Of a stretch of 64,000 bases of DNA, positions 45,495-57,580 are shown piece after piece. The stretch covers positions 21,160,900 to 21,224,899 of the forward strand of contig JAQFVV010012394.1 of assembly GCA_028023455.1 (NCBI GenBank), written 5' to 3'. This DNA is from Epiperipatus broadwayi. Its lineage: Eukaryota; Onychophora; Udeonychophora; Euonychophora; Peripatidae. The position numbers and the translations under genes are program-made. Position 1 is the first letter of the stretch. Each line of letters opens with the position of its first letter. The notes beneath the pieces were generated by a model. It made no database searches and was not told where the DNA came from. It saw only the letters and a list, made by a program, of their open reading frames with translations.

Positions 45495-48105
45495 AATTAA
45501 TAAAGCAAGTCATATATAACATGACATTACTTTTATGAGCTTGTAATTACAAAAATGCACATAGAGAGCGTACCAATAGCTCTAACAAGCTCGTAAATTA
45601 ACAAGTGCGGTTATGAGAAATATTTAAAATCTCTATCCAGAACACTCTTATCTCCAGACCATGGTTTCGGGCTTATGGCCCACGTCAGTGGAGAGCTAGA
45701 ATATTCGGACACTAGACCTAAAATATCAACTCAAAAAACCAGCACTTATTTCAAACGTATATTTAAGAAGAAACTCTGAATTTTTCGGACATGAAAATGT
45801 CTTTAAATCCAGCTATCTAACTTAAATAGCTATATGGGACTGAAGTATATTCAGATCTACCATATTCTAATAGGCTCAGCATAGCCAAAGCCTTAAAGGT
45901 AAAATTATAATAATTAATAAAGCAAGTCATATATAACATGACATTACTTTTATGAGCTTGTAATTACAAAAATGCACATAGAGAGCGTACCAATAGCTCT
46001 AACAAGCTCGTAAATTAACAAGTGCGGTTATGAGAAATATTTAAAATCTCTATCCAGAACACTCTTATCTCCAGACCATGGTTTCGGGCTTATGGCCCAC
46101 GTCAGTGGAGAGCTAGAATATTCGGACACTAGACCTAAAATATCAACTCAAAAAACCAGCACTTATTTCAAACGTATATTTAAGAAGAAACTCTGAATTT
46201 TTCGGACATGAAAATGTCTTTAAATCCAGCTATCTAACTTAAATAGCTATATGGGACTGAAGTATATTCAGATCTACCATATTCTAATAGGCTCAGCATA
46301 GCCAAAGCCTTAAAGGTAAAATTATAATAATTAATAAAGCAAGTCATATATAACATGACATTACTTTTATGAGCTTGTAATTACAAAAATGCACATAGAG
46401 AGCGTACCAATAGCTCTAACAAGCTCGTAAATTAACAAGTGCGGTTATGAGAAATATTTAAAATCTCTATCCAGAACACTCTTATCTCCAGACCATGGTT
46501 TCGGGCTTATGGCCCACGTCAGTGGAGAGCTAGAATATTCGGACACTAGACCTAAAATATCAACTCAAAAAACCAGCACTTATTTCAAACGTATATTTAA
46601 GAAGAAACTCTGAATTTTTCGGACATGAAAATGTCTTTAAATCCAGCTATCTAACTTAAATAGCTATATGGGACTGAAGTATATTCAGATCTACCATATT
46701 CTAATAGGCTCAGCATAGCCAAAGCCTTAAAGGTAAAATTATAATAATTAATAAAGCAAGTCATATATAACATGACATTACTTTTATGAGCTTGTAATTA
46801 CAAAAATGCACATAGAGAGCGTACCAATAGCTCTAACAAGCTCAGTAAATTAACAAGTGCGGTTATGAGAAATATTTAAAATCTCTATCCAGAACACTCT
46901 TATCTCCAGACCATGGTTTCGGGCTTATGGCCCACGTCAGTGGAGAGCTAGAATATTCGGACACTAGACCTAAAATATCAACTCAAAAAACCAGCACTTA
47001 TTTCAAACGTATATTTAAGAAGAAACTCTGAATTTTTCGGACATGAAAATGTCTTTAAATCCAGCTATCTAACTTAAATAGCTATATGGGACTGAAGTAT
47101 ATTCAGATCTACCATATTCTAATAGGCTCAGCATAGCCAAAGCCTTAAAGGTAAAATTATAATAATTAATAAAGCAAGTCATATATAACATGACATTACT
47201 TTTATGAGCTTGTAATTACAAAAATGCACATAGAGAGCGTACCAATAGCTCTAACAAGCTCGTAAATTAACAAGTGCGGTTATGAGAAATATTTAAAATC
47301 TCTATCCAGAACACTCTTATCTCCAGACCATGGTTTCGGGCTTATGGCCCACGTCAGTGGAGAGCTAGAATATTCGGACACTAGACCTAAAATATCAACT
47401 CAAAAAACCAGCACTTATTTCAAACGTATATTTAAGAAGAAACTCTGAATTTTTCGGACATGAAAATGTCTTTAAATCCAGCTATCTAACTTAAATAGCT
47501 ATATGGGACTGAAGTATATTCAGATCTACCATATTCTAATAGGCTCAGCATAGCCAAAGCCTTAAAGGTAAAATTATAATAATTAATAAAGCAAGTCATA
47601 TATAACATGACATTACTTTTATGAGCTTGTAATTACAAAAATGCACATAGAGAGCGTACCAATAGCTCTAACAAGCTCGTAAATTAACAAGTGCGGTTAT
47701 GAGAAATATTTAAAATCTCTATCCAGAACACTCTTATCTCCAGACCATGGTTTCGGGCTTATGGCCCACGTCAGTGGAGAGCTAGAATATTCGGACACTA
47801 GACCTAAAATATCAACTCAAAAAACCAGCACTTATTTCAAACGTATATTTAAGAAGAAACTCTGAATTTTTCGGACATGAAAATGTCTTTAAATCCAGCT
47901 ATCTAACTTAAATAGCTATATGGGACTGAAGTATATTCAGATCTACCATATTCTAATAGGCTCAGCATAGCCAAAGCCTTAAAGGTAAAATTATAATAAT
48001 TAATAAAGCAAGTCATATATAACATGACATTACTTTTATGAGCTTGTAATTACAAAAATGCACATAGAGAGCGTACCAATAGCTCTAACAAGCTCGTAAA
48101 TTAAC
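45495..48105 (-). repeat. 417-bp tandem array, left half, minus RNA sense
   Basis: The landmark TAAAGCAAGT recurs at 45501, 45918, 46335, 46752, 47170, 47587 and 48004, giving spacings of 417, 417, 417, 418, 417 and 417. The single longer unit has an extra A at about 46844; otherwise I see no difference between copies. Six hammerheads lie on the minus strand, with cores (ACGTCAG on plus) starting at 45682, 46099, 46516, 46934, 47351 and 47768. The last partial unit ends before its ribozyme. Confidence 0.95.
45636..45709 (-). ncRNA. Hammerhead-like ribozyme of the 417-bp unit (first of six, minus)
   Basis: Same motif as at 48241-48314, on the minus strand: CTGACGT (45682-45688), GAAAC (45664-45668), stem III ACCATGGT (45658-45665), triplet GTC (45657-45659), stem I TCTCCA (45689-45694 inverted) with TGGAGA (45651-45656 inverted). 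Repeats every 417-418 bases. Confidence 0.75.
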
Positions 48106-50061
48106 TTCAGTCCCATATAGCTATTTAAGTTAGATAGCTGGATTTAAAGACATTTTCATGTCCGAAAAATTCAGAGTTTCTTCTTAAATATACGTTTGAA
48201 ATAAGTGCTGGTTTTTTGAGTTGATATTTTAGGTCTAGTGTCCGAATATTCTAGCTCTCCACTGACGTGGGCCATAAGCCCGAAACCATGGTCTGGAGAT
48301 AAGAGTGTTCTGGATAGAGATTTTAAATATTTCTCATAACCGCACTTGTTAATTTACGAGCTTGTTAGAGCTATTGGTACGCTCTCTATGTGCATTTTTG
48401 TAATTACAAGCTCATAAAAGTAATGTCATGTTATATATGACTTGCTTTATTAATTATTATAATTTTACCTTTAAGGCTTTGGCTATGCTGAGCCTATTAG
48501 AATATGGTAGATCTGAATATACTTCAGTCCCATATAGCTATTTAAGTTAGATAGCTGGATTTAAAGACATTTTCATGTCCGAAAAATTCAGAGTTTCTTC
48601 TTAAATATACGTTTGAAATAAGTGCTGGTTTTTTGAGTTGATATTTTAGGTCTAGTGTCCGAATATTCTAGCTCTCCACTGACGTGGGCCATAAGCCCGA
48701 AACCATGGTCTGGAGATAAGAGTGTTCTGGATAGAGATTTTAAATATTTCTCATAACCGCACTTGTTAATTTACGAGCTTGTTAGAGCTATTGGTACGCT
48801 CTCTATGTGCATTTTTGTAATTACAAGCTCATAAAAGTAATGTCATGTTATATATGACTTGCTTTATTAATTATTATAATTTTACCTTTAAGGCTTTGGC
48901 TATGCTGAGCCTATTAGAATATGGTAGATCTGAATATACTTCAGTCCCATATAGCTATTTAAGTTAGATAGCTGGATTTAAAGACATTTTCATGTCCGAA
49001 AAATTCAGAGTTTCTTCTTAAATATACGTTTGAAATAAGTGCTGGTTTTTTGAGTTGATATTTTAGGTCTAGTGTCCGAATATTCTAGCTCTCCACTGAC
49101 GTGGGCCATAAGCCCGAAACCATGGTCTGGAGATAAGAGTGTTCTGGATAGAGATTTTAAATATTTCTCATAACCGCACTTGTTAATTTACGAGCTTGTT
49201 AGAGCTATTGGTACGCTCTCTATGTGCATTTTTGTAATTACAAGCTCATAAAAGTAATGTCATGTTATATATGACTTGCTTTATTAATTATTATAATTTT
49301 ACCTTTAAGGCTTTGGCTATGCTGAGCCTATTAGAATATGGTAGATCTGAATATACTTCAGTCCCATATAGCTATTTAAGTTAGATAGCTGGATTTAAAG
49401 ACATTTTCATGTCCGAAAAATTCAGAGTTTCTTCTTAAATATACGTTTGAAATAAGTGCTGGTTTTTTGAGTTGATATTTTAGGTCTAGTGTCCGAATAT
49501 TCTAGCTCTCCACTGACGTGGGCCATAAGCCCGAAACCATGGTCTGGAGATAAGAGTGTTCTGGATAGAGATTTTAAATATTTCTCATAACCGCACTTGT
49601 TAATTTACGAGCTTGTTAGAGCTATTGGTACGCTCTCTATGTGCATTTTTGTAATTACAAGCTCATAAAAGTAATGTCATGTTATATATGACTTGCTTTA
49701 TTAATTATTATAATTTTACCTTTAAGGCTTTGGCTATGCTGAGCCTATTAGAATATGGTAGATCTGAATATACTTCAGTCCCATATAGCTATTTAAGTTA
49801 GATAGCTGGATTTAAAGACATTTTCATGTCCGAAAAATTCAGAGTTTCTTCTTAAATATACGTTTGAAATAAGTGCTGGTTTTTTGAGTTGATATTTTAG
49901 GTCTAGTGTCCGAATATTCTAGCTCTCCACTGACGTGGGCCATAAGCCCGAAACCATGGTCTGGAGATAAGAGTGTTCTGGATAGAGATTTTAAATATTT
50001 CTCATAACCGCACTTGTTAATTTACGAGCTTGTTAGAGCTATTGGTACGCTCTCTATGTGC
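48106..50061 (+). repeat. 417-bp tandem array, right half, plus RNA sense
   Basis: Exact reverse complement units of the left half. TTCAGTCCCAT recurs at 48106, 48523, 48940, 49357 and 49774, always 417 apart. Five hammerheads on the plus strand have cores CTGACGT at 48262, 48679, 49096, 49513 and 49930. The last unit stops at CTCTATGTGC (50052-50061), before the AAATGTAATATT direct repeat. Confidence 0.95.
48241..48314 (+). ncRNA. Hammerhead-like ribozyme of the 417-bp unit (first of five, plus)
   Basis: CTGACG starts at 48262, stem II GGGC-CATAA-GCCC has four Watson-Crick pairs including the preferred closing G-C, and GAAAC is at 48282-48286. Stem III is ACCATGGT, fully self-complementary. 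The triplet is GTC (48291-48293). Stem I has six pairs, TCTCCA/TGGAGA, then an internal loop and an outer helix GAATA/TGTTC plus TCC/GGA. The one flaw is U where the core expects A9 (CTGACGT, not CTGACGA), which would be expected to reduce or abolish cleavage. Cleavage at every copy would release 417-nt monomers. Confidence 0.75.
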
Positions 50062-50073
50062 AAATGTAATATT

Positions 50074-53000
50074 GTAACATTATGCATTCTTATTTTTCCA
50101 GCATTATTTTTCCATTATTAAATATTACGGCAATATAATATAAATTCTCTAGTTAATGCTCTTAATCTAATATTACATTGTATATTGTTATTTTTTCGAT
50201 TTTTTTCTTGGCTGTATTTTTTAACAAATTAAGTCCTATTTTCTACTTTTTTTTTTTTGTAGATTTCTCTGAAACCATATATCCAATAAACAAAATCAAT
50301 TAAAGAAATAAAATAACTTTGCATTTAAAAAAAGAACAAATTAAAAGAAATAAGAAAATCAAATAATCAAAAGATTCATGTTAGCCTTTAGGCTAAAAAA
50401 TGTACTTTAATGAATAAATATTGATTCTTCCAAAAATTAATATTTTTTATACATATGATGATAAAGCATAACATTAAATAATAAAAAAAAACCCTTTATA
50501 ACATCAAAATTGATCTTAGAAAATATTGACAAAATATTATAAGAAGAATTTTGGCAGATGTTCCCATTTTCCTCAATGGCTACAAGGGTATAATATACCA
50601 GTATCAATATTCAAATGCCTTAATTTTATATTATTTTTTAAACTGAATGGGTATCCCTCTTAGTACTGTTCTAAACATGTCTCAATTTTACAAAAATCAA
50701 AGTAGTTTGAATTTAACTCTTGTAGTGTAAATTTTATGCCCTCTTTTTCTGATTTAGTGGTATCTTATACCACTTGAGTCTAGTCAGCTGTACATTTTTT
50801 AACTTTTTCAAATGCCCACTATTTTTGCTACATTAAAAAAAAAATATTGTAAAACTTGTAATTAATGACAGCAATAATAAAACGAATTTATTTTATTGTA
50901 ATAACTGAATATAAGAAAGCAATCAATTGAATACAGCTAAGCAAAAATAATTTTATATCTCAACTTTTGTAATATTATGGATATATATATATTTACAAAC
51001 ATATTATCCATATTATAAATAATGCTTATAAAAAAATCAAATTTGAAATGAGATATATATATAACAAATACATTTCTTAGGAGTGGTATGAGATACCATT
51101 TGTACCATTTGTGTGATTAAACTATATTGTGACCATTGTTAATTAATAAAATTTCATTTGACTAATTGTCTACAATAAAATCTAAATATAAATGTCACAT
51201 ATTTATTTAAAACTTAATAATTTTGGTAAAAATAAAAATAAAAACATTAAATAAAATAGAAACTTTTTTATTTTATTTTCATGATGTGAACAAAAGACAG
51301 TGCAATGCGTTATATCTTTTTTACGATGCTTAATATGCATATATTCTGTCAAACATTTTCTAATTAGAATTAATAAATCACAAAAATCATTTTTTTCTTT
51401 TAGGAGCATATACTATTGATGATAGTACTGATTTATGGCTGGCATGTGAACCAACTAAGAGTCTAATCTGATTACTGGTGATATTACTATCAAAATTCCG
51501 AGATTCTTTTAAAATTTTTATGCCTGCCAATGTTTATTAATTTAGCTTATCTTACTATCAGCAGTTATAAAGTGGTTTTATAATGAAAATGTTATAAGTG
51601 GTAACTCTTACTGGTCCTAAAAAAAGTATGCTTTATATTACTGTTACAAATTTGATTTTTTTATTATAACCATTATTTTAAATAAATATTAAAATATTTG
51701 TATAAAAAAATTAAAAAATTATAACCATAAAATCACAAAAATGAAGAAATAAAATTATTTTATTTAGAATAGTTTAACTGGAATCAACTGATTCCTTTCT
51801 TACAGTTAGTTATTATAATAAAATAAATTTGCTTTTTATTATTGTCAGCATTATTTATAATAAATATAATATTTGTCTAAAAAAGTAGAAAAAAATAACT
51901 GTAATTTGCAAAAAAAAAAAAAAAATAGAGGAAATTTACTTATGCTTAGACTACAAACAGTTTCTCATACCACTAAACCTAAAGAAATATGTATAAAACT
52001 TTTGCTATGCAAGCTAAATTCAAATTAATTTGATTTTTGCAAAATATAAACATAAAACTAAGATAGATACTACTTAAATTTTTTTTAAATCTGTAAAATT
52101 AACCCTCTTATGCTGCTCTAACAATGTAATTGTATGTAAGTTTATATTTATTATTATTTATCAGAATAAAATAAATTGGATTTCATTCTAAAGATATTTT
52201 TATTTAGAAATGAAGTAAATTTTTAAAAAATTACATTTGACTTTTGCAAGTATTAAAAAAGTTACATTGTAATCAAAACATTAAATGACTTTTTTCATCA
52301 ACTATAAGGAGAAGTTGTTTCATTTCAGAAAATATTTGCCATTTGTATTTAAATTGTGAAGGAATAAATATCAATATCTGATAAATCAAATTATACTTTA
52401 AAAGTTTACAATTTTTTAATAATTTTTATAATATTACAATACATTTTAATAGACAATCAGTGATGATGTTTAGCAAATAAATTATAACCACTCTCTCCAT
52501 AATTTGCTTAACATTAAGTAAAAAATATAATTTTTTATTTTTAAAAATAAAACATTTATGTACAAAATAAAATATGCAATAATACATATTCTTGATCTTT
52601 AATAATTATTACACAATTATTGTGTAAAAATAATCACGAATCTTAATAAACTTTGCAAAAAAATCTAGTTTTTAGGCATTTAAGACATTTTCTTCAAGTA
52701 ATATCATGAGATATTATTCATTTATAATTTATCTTTAAAGCGCATGTGCATTGGCTTAATCACTAATATCACTATTCAAGTGATATCATAAAATTTGTGA
52801 CTTCCAAGGAAAAATACCAGGTCATCAAGATAAAATTTAAAAGTCTTTCAAATTGCCATATTTTCAGTTATCCTGCCATCTATAGATTTTTTTAAAATTA
52901 AAATATTAGAATTTAATATATGTAATTTTAATGGTAATTAGGAAAAAAGTTAGCAATTTCTCTCAGTAGATGGCAAATTAGCTTTCATATGAAAAACAGT

Positions 53001-55609
53001 ATTGAAAAAATTAAATAGATCAAGGCAAATGAACATTTATAGTGGTTACACATAAGATTAATTTTGATTATAAGCATTCTAATATAATTAGCAATGGAAC
53101 ATAGTGCAGTCAATACATTCTCACATTTTAAAATGAAATTAAAAAGTTAATAAATATAATTGTTATTAGTTTCATGTTTCTAGTTTGTCTTTGTCTTTTA
53201 TTAATAGTTCTTTTTCTTTTTCATTTTTTTTTTGTCTTTCTATAAACAGTAGAGAAAACTATCAATATTTTTTTTAAAAAAACAACAACTTTTACTTATA
53301 TTTTTTAAAAAGGTTATCTTTGGATTATCACATTTTGCCAACATTATTGGAGATAAAAGAAGTACAATGATTACTAAACAAACAGATCTATATATTAAAT
53401 AAGGAAACATAAAGAGAAAATAATCAATTAGTGTTTATTATTTATATTATTATAATGTATCATCATAAAAATTGTTGAATACGATGTTAATGTGAATAAT
53501 TACATTATTATTATTTAATATTTACTTTTAATAAAACAAAATAATATAATAGTCAGTAATATTTTTGATTATTTGTGTATAAATGTGTTTATGTAAAGCC
53601 ATATCTAATACTGCATTTGTTAATCTCACTCTACTTATATGTTTTCATTTTATTTTCTTATGAAATTGCTTTTCAAATGTGTCATTTTTCACAATATGTA
53701 CATAAAATGTGTTTGTAAAAAAATAAAAATATTTTATACAAATTCATATACACTATTAGAAATAATATATATATAGAAATGTATAATAATAGTTTTAAAA
53801 TAAATAAATAATTTAAAGTATTAGAAATAAATATTTATACAACTTTACTGCTAAAAAAAATATTTGAATAAAACAATATTATTTATTACCTGCTTGTGAT
53901 CTCAAATTATGTATAAAAAGAATCTAAATTTAGATATTATCTTTGTATAGTTATTAAATATTACATATATATATATGTATAATATTTTTAATTAGAACAA
54001 TATAGTTTTAGCTTATTTTGCAACTTATAGCGATTAATGGCTCTCATTTTGTAAATGCTTTTTCTTCATATAATAATCTTTTCTATTGCATAAATGAAAG
54101 GAGCTCACTTATTAAATAATAGTACAATTAAAATTAAAAAATTGCATGAATATGTTTGTAAAACTTGAGTAATGATTGGGAATCCAAAATAAATCAAACA
54201 ATAAAAAATGGGTTACAGTAGAGTCACTACAAAATATTATGGTTATGTTAACAAGAGGGTTAAAATTAATAGTTATTACTTGATGTTTGTTTTAAGTGTT
54301 TAGTAGTAGTGAGTGTTTTAAAAACATGTGAGTTGTATAATGCAGGAGTAGTAAGTCTAATGCTATAATATTAGTATACCTTTAATTAATCCATAAAATC
54401 TTTATTCTGGTATGACTAAAACCTAGAATATCATATTTATAATATTTCACGTGTATCATTCTAATATTTATCTGTTAGTGGTGTAATTTTTCAGCTTTAG
54501 ATGACGTTTTAGAAAATGTAATATTACCAGACTTTAATAGTTTAAAGATATATTGACAATACATTGCCACATATAACATATTTCTCTCTCTACATATATA
54601 TATATTTCGAGTTATGTATAATTCGATTGGTTAAGTATATATATATACTGTGCATCCCAGCAAAAAGGTGATTGTTTTGCTCTTTAAGTTGCTTGTGGTC
54701 TTATCTTTGAATGAATGTATATGTTATATAATGATATAGCTTAGCTATTCATCCCATGTCTGGATCATAAGACATGAAATGTGATATTGTGTTTTATACC
54801 TTCATAAATCATCTTCAGTGCTATCCCTGCCATCACAAAATCTTAAAAACCACTAGCATCTTATGACTTGCCATACAAAATTTAACACCATTGTGTTGTT
54901 TCATTGCGAGTTAAAATATAAAACATACTGATACATTTTATGCTTTAACGTATAATTTAGGTATGGTAGCATCTTAAATTTTTGTGATAAATAATTAAAC
55001 TAGGTCATTATGTAATGTTACAGACATCTTTTGTATCTATTTATATGAGTACCCAAACACATGTAAACTTGTTATACTCAGTGTTATCTATCCCTAAGAT
55101 AGGCTTAATGATTTCAAAAGATTCATTTAGTTATATTATTATTAAATCCCTCTTGCTCTCCATAGTTGGTTGCACAGTGGCAAAATCATACACTGATGAT
55201 TCATAAATCAAAGTTTACCTCTGTCATTTTCTACACTCGCATATCTAGTGACTTCCTAAGAAACAATATTTTATTTATTTATTAAGTTCTACTGAATTAT
55301 TAACAATTTCCTGTAATTCTAAATATAAGGTTAATCAATTATTTAATTATTATATTTTGATTTACAACTACCAAACTTATACCACCCACAACTTTGAAAT
55401 AATTCACTTAAGATAAATAAATTAATGTTTATCACTAATCATTTATATATCTGGGATAGGGATAATTTTCAGTTTAATATATGACTAATAATAATCATAA
55501 ATATATTTTTCTAGAATGGATTGTTTCATTTTTATGGGTGGAATAAGTTTGGCACTTGTACATCAAAATGTAAACATTTACTATTGATGAATACTGAACA
55601 TATGATAAA
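50074..55609. other. Very AT-rich DNA, nothing recognised
   Basis: Long A, T and AT runs (for example at 51910-51925 and 54595-54605) and short low-complexity ORFs. A decayed tRNA-like stretch may lie near 55160-55230. No gene or repeat family is supported. Confidence 0.45.
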
Positions 55610-55690
55610 GATATATATGAGAGATTAAGATCTGGTCCAACTAATGAGTGCTACTTTAGCATGAAATATATTTTGGGTGTCATTTGTCTT
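55610..55690 (+). repeat. Family B fragment with dead ribozyme
   Basis: GATCTGGTCCAACTAATGAG then a stem II remnant, GCATGAAATATATTTTGGG and a CATTTGTCTTTT piece. The core has CTAATGA instead of CTGATGA. Confidence 0.6.
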
Positions 55691-56104
55691 TTTAGATATC
55701 TTTATTTATATGTTTCAAGAATGTGTGTTGGAATGGATGTTATCACATATATCTGTAAGACAATTATTTAATGTTTCTAAAAATATAGTTAAAGTTAGTG
55801 CTTAGAGCATATACTATTATAACCATGCTTATTTTAAGTCCCTATTACTTTTACCCTTGAAATATATGTTCCAAAATTTTATAACTAAAGCTACATTATA
55901 AATGTAACCTAAGCAGTTAGCAGTAAATTACTACAATATAAATAAATAAATGAATAGCTCTTTACTAGAGAATCATAAAATATTCAAGCATCAAAATTTA
56001 TAAAATTGAATTTTAATTCAGAATTATTTCATTTTAATATTTAAAAATTAATATATCAAGTCTATTGAATACTTTTCATGCAATCAAGCATGCTTTCAAC
56101 TTTG
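55691..56104. other. AT-rich DNA, nothing recognised
   Basis: No signal found. Confidence 0.4.
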
Positions 56105-56309
56105 CATCTATGTTATCTATATTAAACCACTAAACATCACATGATCCAAGGCTCCTCACTGATGAAAGCCACAAGTTAGAAACCAGTCTGGGGATATTGA
56201 ATGAGTAGGCACTAGATAGGGATTTTATGCACAAACTTCTTGCATCCATTGATTACTCTGGCTTGCACTGAGTGGCACTACTGTATGGAGAGTTTTACAT
56301 CTGTATTAT
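56105..56309 (+). mobile_element. Family A retrozyme-like copy with 21-bp inverted left arm
   Basis: A very short minus-sense left arm, AAACCACTAAACATCACATGA (56124-56144, the inverse of the family 3' terminus), joins directly to a plus-sense copy that begins at the ribozyme (56145) and runs to about 56297. The flanks CATCTATGTTAT (56105-56116) and CATCTGTATTAT (56298-56309) agree at 10 of 12 positions, and weaker similarity continues, which suggests an aged TSD. Confidence 0.65.
56146..56200 (+). ncRNA. Type I hammerhead ribozyme, family A, intact core
   Basis: CTGATGA (56159-56165), GAAAC (56179-56183), stem III ACCAGT, triplet GTC (56186-56188), stem I CCTCA/TGGGG. Stem II is AGC/GTT with a G/U pair; the outer helix CCAA pairs with TTGA, one pair short. 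Confidence 0.72.
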
Positions 56310-57580
56310 TATATAAATGTGAAAGTTTGTTTGTTTGTTTGTGATTTTATAACTAAACAATTATTGCCAATCTTGAAGAGTCATGCATAATTTCCTTTCT
56401 TTTTTTTGTATAGAATTTTATTGGCATATAAATTTTTGCTTTAATTGTTTTAAAACAAATTATAATTTGTAATATAAATATGCATGAAAAATCTACATCA
56501 TAACTGTTTTTGAATAGGTCATAAAAATTCAAAAAGGCTATTTTTAATGAAAAATATTGTTTTCTGTAATACAAAGTCAAACTTGATTTTGTTAATATAT
56601 TTCAAAGTAAGTAAAATGTATTTGTAACCATATATTTAATATATCACTTGAATAATGACAATGTAAGTTAATTATAATAATGAATTTGATAAACTTTTAG
56701 AATTTCACTTTAAATATATATTCAACATGTTCAAAGTAAAATGTATAATGGCATGAATACTGCAAGAGAAATACTATTGAATTTGATAAACTTTACTATA
56801 AAATTGATAAACTTTTATGATGTTAGTTTAAATTTATTTAATATGTAAAAAAGTAAATTTAAAATGCCATGAGTACAGCGAGTGAAATACTGAATTTGAT
56901 AAACTTTTACCATTTACCTTTAAGTATATTCTCACAAGATAAAGTAAGATGTTGTAGCCTGTATATTAAAATACATATTAGAGAAATTGAGAGATATTAG
57001 TTTTAGTAATCTAGGTAAAATTTTATTGCATATATTTTAAATTATTTAAATTTTTGTTTAGAGCATGTATTTAATTTCTCACTTGCATATACTATGACAT
57101 TAAAATTTTATAGCCATTTAAAAAAATTTCATATGAAAAATATAAAATAATTTACTTTAAAATTATTATTTATTGTATTTAATAAAAGTTATGTTTTTTT
57201 GTGATACTGCTGTTAATAATTATTTCTATTAAATATTATGAAATATAATTTAAATATTAAACTTTTTAGGAATTCAAAGGGGTAGCTAGGGCAATGGAGA
57301 GAATTAGCAAGTAAAAGTTTTATTTGGTATTAAATATATCAAAAATGGAATATATAAATATACTTTAATTATCAAACATTTTACTAATGTGAGGGTACAG
57401 CTAGAGTTCAAAAGTGGAATATGTAAATATATCTTAATTATCAAACTTTATAATAAAGCAAGGGGACATCTAGAGAAATGAGAATAGTTAGGGAGAGAAA
57501 TTCGTTTTTGGTATTTAATACATCAAAACTCAAAAATGGAGTTTAGATAATAAAACATTAAAAAATTTCTACTTCTCAGA
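56310..57580. other. AT-rich DNA, nothing recognised
   Basis: Some internal repetition is visible: TGAATTTGATAAACTTTTA-like segments near 56680, 56775 and 56890, and AGGGGTAGCTAG/AGGGGACATCTAG-like segments near 57278 and 57459. Confidence 0.4.

Larger units (their letters stand above)
45483..50073. mobile_element. Palindromic retrozyme array with 12-bp TSD
   Basis: The whole block from 45495 to 50061 is made of one 417-bp unit: about 6.3 copies in minus RNA sense (45495-48105), then about 4.7 copies in plus RNA sense (48106-50061). It is bounded by the identical AAATGTAATATT at 45483-45494 and 50062-50073, which reads as a target-site duplication, so the array inserted as one event. The centre joins through a 2-base overlap (AC). 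The two ends stop at different points of the unit. No ORF is present. Confidence 0.85.

Noticed and set aside
45495-50061. CRISPR array or ordinary satellite
   Set aside because: Units are 417 bp and abut without spacers, so it is not CRISPR. An ordinary satellite would not explain the sense switch with a flanking 12-bp direct repeat.
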